64,000 nucleotides of DNA, from positions 9,876,643-9,940,642 of the forward strand of contig CM057140.1 of NCBI GenBank assembly GCA_029964075.1, in the 5' to 3' direction. This DNA is from Patiria pectinifera. Taxonomy: Eukaryota > Echinodermata > Asteroidea > Valvatida > Asterinidae. Shown piece by piece: positions 58,885 through 64,000 of the stretch. The translations under genes were made by a program, and so were the position numbers. Under the pieces are notes generated by a model, which had not been told where the DNA came from, made no database searches, and saw nothing but the letters and a program-made list of their open reading frames with translations. How positions within the stretch are numbered: the stretch's first letter is position 1; each line of letters opens with the position of its first letter.

Positions 58885-59418
58885 TTAAAGGGAATGTACA
58901 TCATTGGCTTTTGCTGTAATTTTCAGAAATGAATTATTTGGGGGGTTAGTATAATATATCAAATATTGTTACACTGACATGTTTGAAGTTTTGTGTTCGA
59001 AAATGCTGGAAAAACCAAGAAAAACAAAAATGTTCAAGTAATCTGGTTCCCTGACTCCACTAAAGATGAAATGGATCAATTTATAGATGCTGGAAAATTG
59101 TAAAATAAGGGAACCAGTCTAGCTGGCCTACACCAGTTCATGAACATGTAACCAATAGCAAACAAACTTTGGACTGAAAAAAAAGGTAAATTAGGAGCAG
59201 TAGTTGAACAATAGTTAGGTTTTTCCAACGCTGGTCGGCCGACCACCTTTGGAAATTTATACAAAAATACCACTTTTCTTGAAAATGACTTCACACTTGG
59301 TACCGTAATTTTACAGGATGCTTTAGACTGTCATTTACCAACATCCCAGTAAGGTATTTCGTAAAAAAATTGGTAGTTTTGTTTTTCGATGTTTGCAAAT
59401 GTTGTATATTCCCTTTAA
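58885..59418 (+). mobile_element. T2/Kolobok-like MITE, family A copy 5
   Basis: TTAA-bounded, TTAAAGGGAATGTACATCA start, inverse end. It keeps CCAACGCTGGTCGGCCGACC and the CTGGTTCCCTGAC / GGGAACCAG arms in part. Confidence 0.82.
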
Positions 59419-60159
59419 ATACACAATGGATGGCAATTATAGAAGAATTAATGACAAACCTCCAAAAATATTGATGCTGTAGACAATTTACAGAAAAAAC
59501 TTCCGGAATGCATGAACAATCATGGCATGTCTGAACAAGTCCTGGGAATACAAAAAAAGAAATTCCAATCAAAGCGCAAACTATTCCTTTAAAAAACAGC
59601 TGCTTCCGACACACGCAAACCGCCTTGTTTGTATTTCCCATTTTATCATTCCCGGAACACACACCAAAAAAAGGTAGCTTTGGAATATGAAATTGTACGA
59701 ATCAACACTTTCTGTGTTTAAAATAAACACAGCGTTCTGTAACAAATTCATATTGCTAGTATTTTCTCACTTTAGCCTGACGACTTTGTCCTGAATTGTT
59801 TGGTCTTATGTGTGTACAAGCAAATAGGTATTACGAATTTCAAAGAGAAATATTTTCATCAAAATGTTTCACTTGAATGAATAAGGGCTTACGTGTACAC
59901 GTGCATGAGTGCAATGCTTTCATTCAAGATATAAAGTCTGATGACATTGAGTTTATCAATAATGGAATGGGTTAGTCATAAATGTTGACATTCAGCCCCG
60001 CCTGGACCTTGCATTTTCCACTAATAAACTTGTTCGCCTGACTTCACTCCACGAGTCCTTTTAGCAGGGAATTTAACTCCTAGTCAGGCCAAGTTCGCAT
60101 CCAAAGGTGCCAAAACTGGCACTTTCGCCGTCGGCTCACGTGACTGGCTACCAGGCACC

Positions 60160-60470
60160 AGTTTTTTTTTTTATATTTTAGTCGTCGTGGCGACCAGCCG
60201 AGTACTATTATTGGCCGTCTCACCGGGGCGAGGCAACTCAATTTGTGCGGTGTTTTGGGCGAATTAAATTGCAGCAGTGGCGCGGCTTAGACCCGCGGAG
60301 TGAAATCCAATTTGGCCGCGGGGCCCCCAGCGGCCGTCAGTCCCTCCTCTCATCAGACCCAGTGTGCTCTTGAGTGTCGTATAATCCACATGAGTAGGTT
60401 CAGACGGTTTGCCCTGGAGAGTGTGCAGCTCTGAAGGCCAAGGTTAGGCCATTCCTCCCGAGGTTTCCAC
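60160..60470. promoter_or_regulatory. GC-rich, repeat-free island in AHR intron 2
   Basis: Unusually GC-rich for this intron (GCAGTGGCGCGGCTTAGACC, GGCCGCGGGGCCCCC), with no repeat signature. It could be a CpG-rich regulatory element or an unannotated promoter; no ORF supports a gene. Confidence 0.25.
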
Positions 60471-60579
60471 CAAGACTGACGAAGAAAACTGTACGGGAAA
60501 TTATACATAGATCTTTTTGTATTGGGTTTGATAGAACTTTCAGTAGAAGTTTTTTTTTGGAAACGTGTAAAAACTGTGA

Positions 60580-60730
60580 GGACGAGTGGCCTAGCGGTTA
60601 GGGTTTGTGTAATATGTTGTGTCCTTGGGCAAGCTACCTCACCTCAACTTGCCTCTCTCTCTATTCAGGAGTATAAATTGGTACCAGTGTTAGCTGGGGA
60701 GTAGCCTGTGATAGACTCCCATCCAGGAGT
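60580..60730 (+). mobile_element. Internally deleted tRNA-derived SINE
   Basis: A-box-like GAGTGGCCTAGCGGTTAGG is followed directly by the SINE body (GTGTCCTTGGGCAAGCTACC, TCTCTATTCAGGAGTATAAA). The B-box is missing, so the tRNA half is deleted. The end resembles the SINE at 8258. Confidence 0.6.
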
Positions 60731-60829
60731 TCTTAGTCATTCATTTAAATGCATGTGGGATCATTTTGTTGCATGCATTTTGTTCGTTTCCATAATAACA
60801 CCGCTCACATTCCAAAGAAGAATGTTCAA

Positions 60830-61055
60830 AACCTAACCTGTTGAAGTTTTAGGTCAGTGACTCTTTTCGGGAAAACAGTGAAAAACCACGCACAACCTTT
60901 TGATCACGAAACACGATTTCTTCGACCGCGCTCTTTATTAACAAAATTAGCAAATTGACTGATCGTTGGAAATCACCTACATTTCTTGATTTCTTCTAAA
61001 TGACAGCAAGCTAGATTGAATAATTTCACGGGGTGTTTAGTAATACGATCGTTAA
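60830..61055 (+). repeat. Dispersed repeat shared with 14440-14645
   Basis: Shares the TTGAAGTTT..GGTCAGTG start and GAATAATTTCACGGGGTG end with the copy near HECTD2. Origin unknown. Confidence 0.5.
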
Positions 61056-61148
61056 TCCAGTAAAGCTTTTTGATAATCATTAGGTCACTTTTGGGATATG
61101 CAAATGATCGTACGTGTGCCTCATCAAGCCTTATGAGCTTTATACTAT

Positions 61149-61327
61149 TATAGACCTTTATCATGCTGCCACCATTTCAGTCATGTTCCCTGTATCCAAT
61201 AACAGTACTGAATGATGATGTTTTTTGTGCAAAAAGGAACCACACTATTTTTCCTTCCAGCCTCGCTTCGGTAACATTGATTTGAATGGAAAAATATCAA
61301 GATGGCCGCTACATGATAATAGTCTAT
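61149..61327 (-). mobile_element. MITE with TAGACCWTTATCATG ends, inverted copy
   Basis: Reverse-oriented copy of 38734-38923; it shares TGCTGCCACCATTTCAGTC, AACAGTACTGAATGATGATG and CAAGATGGCCGC in reverse order. Confidence 0.8.
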
Positions 61328-64000
61328 TGGCCCGGGACAGACTTTACTTGTTAAAAATTGTCAAAATGTAGGAGGTATGGGTATTTTGCGCCTGAACGTA
61401 CGAATGTACCAGAGACCAAAAATAAAATTTGAAACAAACATGTACAGTTTTCCAAATTCACTGAGTCCTCATGCATACTACGTCCATGTACATGTACAGC
61501 TGTACGTTCAGTTGTATGAACGTACATGTACATGTACATCCATATAATAGCACACATGCTTCAACCCCGTTGCGTCGCCGCATAGCAAGCATTCTCCAGC
61601 CAGCCTGCCCAGGCCCAGCACACTCAGCTCACAAGGGCTACCCCCGTCCCTCCCTACTTAATCTCGTTAAAACGAGCGCTGGATCACTGCGGCTAACCTG
61701 ACCTTGGCATTCTACAATGCACACGGACCGGGGCAAGTCCAATGCACTAGAGAGAGAAATACGAGCAAATTAGGGACTTAACGCAAAGTCAATTGGGCTT
61801 CACAAACCCCCATCTCCATACTTAACGGGTTGGCACCTTCCACTTTAGGGTTTGCAGTTAAGCCAATTTCTCCACCAGTTTTGTGTGTGTGAAGAGGTAA
61901 TTACTTTTTTTCAGAACATGCTTTCTGGAAATTTGATCTGTTCTGAAATTAGCTCTCTGGTTAAGACAACGAGTATTCTGCCTTCAAGGGGGAGGGGTCG
62001 AAATGTGAATTGTGTGAATTTTGATATTTGTTCCCTTCGTCAGCCTTATTTTATTGACACTGAGATAAATTTCATATGCTTGGATGGAACATGAACCAAC
62101 AACCTCCACGTTCTAGTGCAGAGGTCTTAACCACTTCCCACTTAACCGCCAAGCTTGCGTGAGTCGGCTGAACGGTGTAAATTGTCATATCAACTGAAGA
62201 ATACAAATAATTTCAGCGGTAGGCAAACTTTCGAGAACGATTCTCACAACCCTACAATTCCACCTCTTCTTTTTGAAACCTTTTTCAATACATATTGCAT
62301 TTTGTTGAAATAACACAACTTGCGTCCTCTTCTCGCCTCATAAGAGATTTAAGATGCCCAGTCTCCTAGTAAGGAAACCCACCATCCGTTAAGTCCACAG
62401 TAGCCCCTTTATCATCACGCTGGAGAGAAAACCAAACAAACTTCATCCTCCAGACATCATTCCGTCAGATACCCCCCCCCCCCAACCCCAGCTCAGCTGT
62501 GTAGTCTGGGACATCGTCACGGTAAATATTGATCCCCATCAACATTGACAGTGGACCTAACCTCAATCAGACCTAGGCAAGTTTACTTTTGGGAGGATGT
62601 TATTAAAGGGCCGCTGTAGTATCAGGTATCGGAGGTCAGGTGCCTTATTCTGTCAGTTATTTGCGAGGAGTAAGGACAATTTCTACGGGAATTTTTATAA
62701 AGAGGGCAAAAAAAAACCAAACAAAAAACTAGGAGTGATTACCTGTGGTTCATAAATAACTGCCTCATTTTAGACTCATATTCTTGGAATGTTTAACAAT
62801 TCTGGAAAAAAAGTTTCATATTACAAACTACATCTGGTGCAGTGCATGGATCGTTGAGGGCGCCATTTATTCACTTCTCAAATTGCAGAGTGGAGATGAA
62901 ATATCACTTTAACATGCAAGAAATCAATGCATGGCAAGCGTAATTATTTTTCATGAGCCAAAAAGTAGATAGACCCCTCCAATTTCAAAAACAAACCCGT
63001 GGAAAAGTAGCGCAATTGCTGTACTGTTGACTTCAATATTCGGCTGAGTGGTATGTGGGACACAGATGCACTACATTTTTCCGTGTACTTCCACAAGGGC
63101 GTTAATGAACTTACCTTCAAGCAAACTTGACGCACAGTAAAGTTGGAACTTAACGATACGCGGGGGTGGGATATGGACCGTGCGATACAGTTTAATATCA
63201 CACGGTTGTTGCCATAGGTTGACCAATCAGGATCGAGGATTCAAGTTTGCTTGAAGATAATGTATGATATGTACTTGTACATGTACATGCAGGATACCAA
63301 TGATAAAAATATTGAAGAATAATCTCATCTGGTTCTTTTCAGAACCACACATCTTCTCAAAAGAGATTCTTCCACATGGTGTTACCGCAAACCCTCACTA
63401 GTTTAAACTACCGCCATGCAAAGTTTCAAATCTTACTCATCTAAATGAGTACATGCTTTTTATCTTTCTTTCCATTCTGTGAATGATCAAAGCTAAGGCG
63501 CGTCACAGAACACTTTGTGATAGATAATCCACTCCTCAGATGGATTGACAAATTTGCAAAGAGCCATTGAAATCTTGTTGAAGTTCAGACAAAAAGGAAT
63601 GCGCTCTCAAAGACTCTGAATGCCAAAGAAAAACACCAACTACAACAGGACTAGAAACTCCAAACCTCACCGCGACATTGAGATGCATTCCCACTCTCCC
63701 CGACTTATTATCAGTAGATTTTTAAAGAAAACATGTCAGGCTTTCCCCTCGCTCGCAGCCCCTAATCTCCTGCTGTTATCAACCCGGTGGTCCGTCGTAC
63801 GGAAGGTCTCCCAAAACTCCTCCCCCCAAAAAACTTTGACAATTTTTCTCCCCGAGCGAGTTTTGTTGACAGACGGCATTAACCTTGACCTTTGACCTAA
63901 GAGAGGGGGGGGGGGTTCATTGCTGGATTATTTCTCGTTTCACCGCACCCGTCAATTACTTCCCTGTTGTCATCTCAGGGGAGGTTGATAACGGCGCTGA

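Larger units (their letters stand above)
36741..64000 (+). other. AHR intron 2 (inferred), over 27 kb without a recognised exon
   Basis: After the bHLH exon no PAS-domain peptide or other recognisable coding exon appears in any frame on either strand up to the end. The stretch is a mosaic of MITEs, listed separately, and apparently single-copy AT-rich DNA (36741-38733, 40013-42155, 42716-46624, 48172-49331, 50188-52257, 56384-58884, 61328-64000). Mononucleotide runs and pyrimidine-rich tracts (about 44370-44640, 62470) are common. A long intron after the bHLH exon also fits vertebrate AHR. A lineage-specific or non-coding gene inside cannot be excluded. Confidence 0.55.

Overview
The window is animal nuclear DNA: about 40% G+C by eye, multi-exon genes with GT-AG introns, and very dense short DNA transposons and tRNA-derived SINEs. 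Four protein genes can be built from the sequence. The katanin p60 protein looks most like the sea-urchin protein as I remember it, and the SINE types also suit an echinoderm. I therefore infer an echinoderm (or close invertebrate deuterostome); the species is not determined.

Layout. (1) 738-14090, plus strand: a HECTD2-type HECT E3 ubiquitin ligase, 14 coding exons, with the N-terminus missing from the window. (2) 16333-20075, minus strand: RWDD1 (DFRP2), 7 exons, complete and convergent with HECTD2. (3) 20076-21905: a divergent intergenic region with a GC-rich block and a cluster of related MITEs. (4) 21906-32458, plus strand: KATNA1 (katanin p60 ATPase), complete; the exon reconstruction keeps frame and gives 508 residues. 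(5) 35279-36740, plus strand: the first two coding exons of AHR (aryl hydrocarbon receptor), carrying the basic region and bHLH. (6) 36741-64000: more than 27 kb of what is inferred to be AHR intron 2, with no further exon recognised. The genes are not an operon. Their products act separately: ubiquitin ligation, DRG2 binding and stability, microtubule severing, and ligand-activated transcription.

Most striking observation. The katanin exon coding for the Walker A motif and pore loop 1 is present twice in tandem (27054-27212 and 27261-27419). Both copies are 159 nt, open, phase 0 at both ends, and have good splice sites. Only 48 nt separate them, so they look like mutually exclusive exons. 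They differ in 35 of 53 codons but in only 5 amino acids, and two of those five are adjacent residues of the tubulin-gripping pore loop (Lys-Trp-Arg-Gly versus Lys-Tyr-His-Gly). This would be a splice switch in the substrate-contacting loop of a microtubule-severing motor.

Second theme. Several unrelated MITE families have interiors made largely of degenerate iterations of one short family-specific word, usually in opposite orientations in the two halves. Many insertions are at TTAA. Nested, chimeric and tandemly duplicated elements can be dissected from their target-site duplications.
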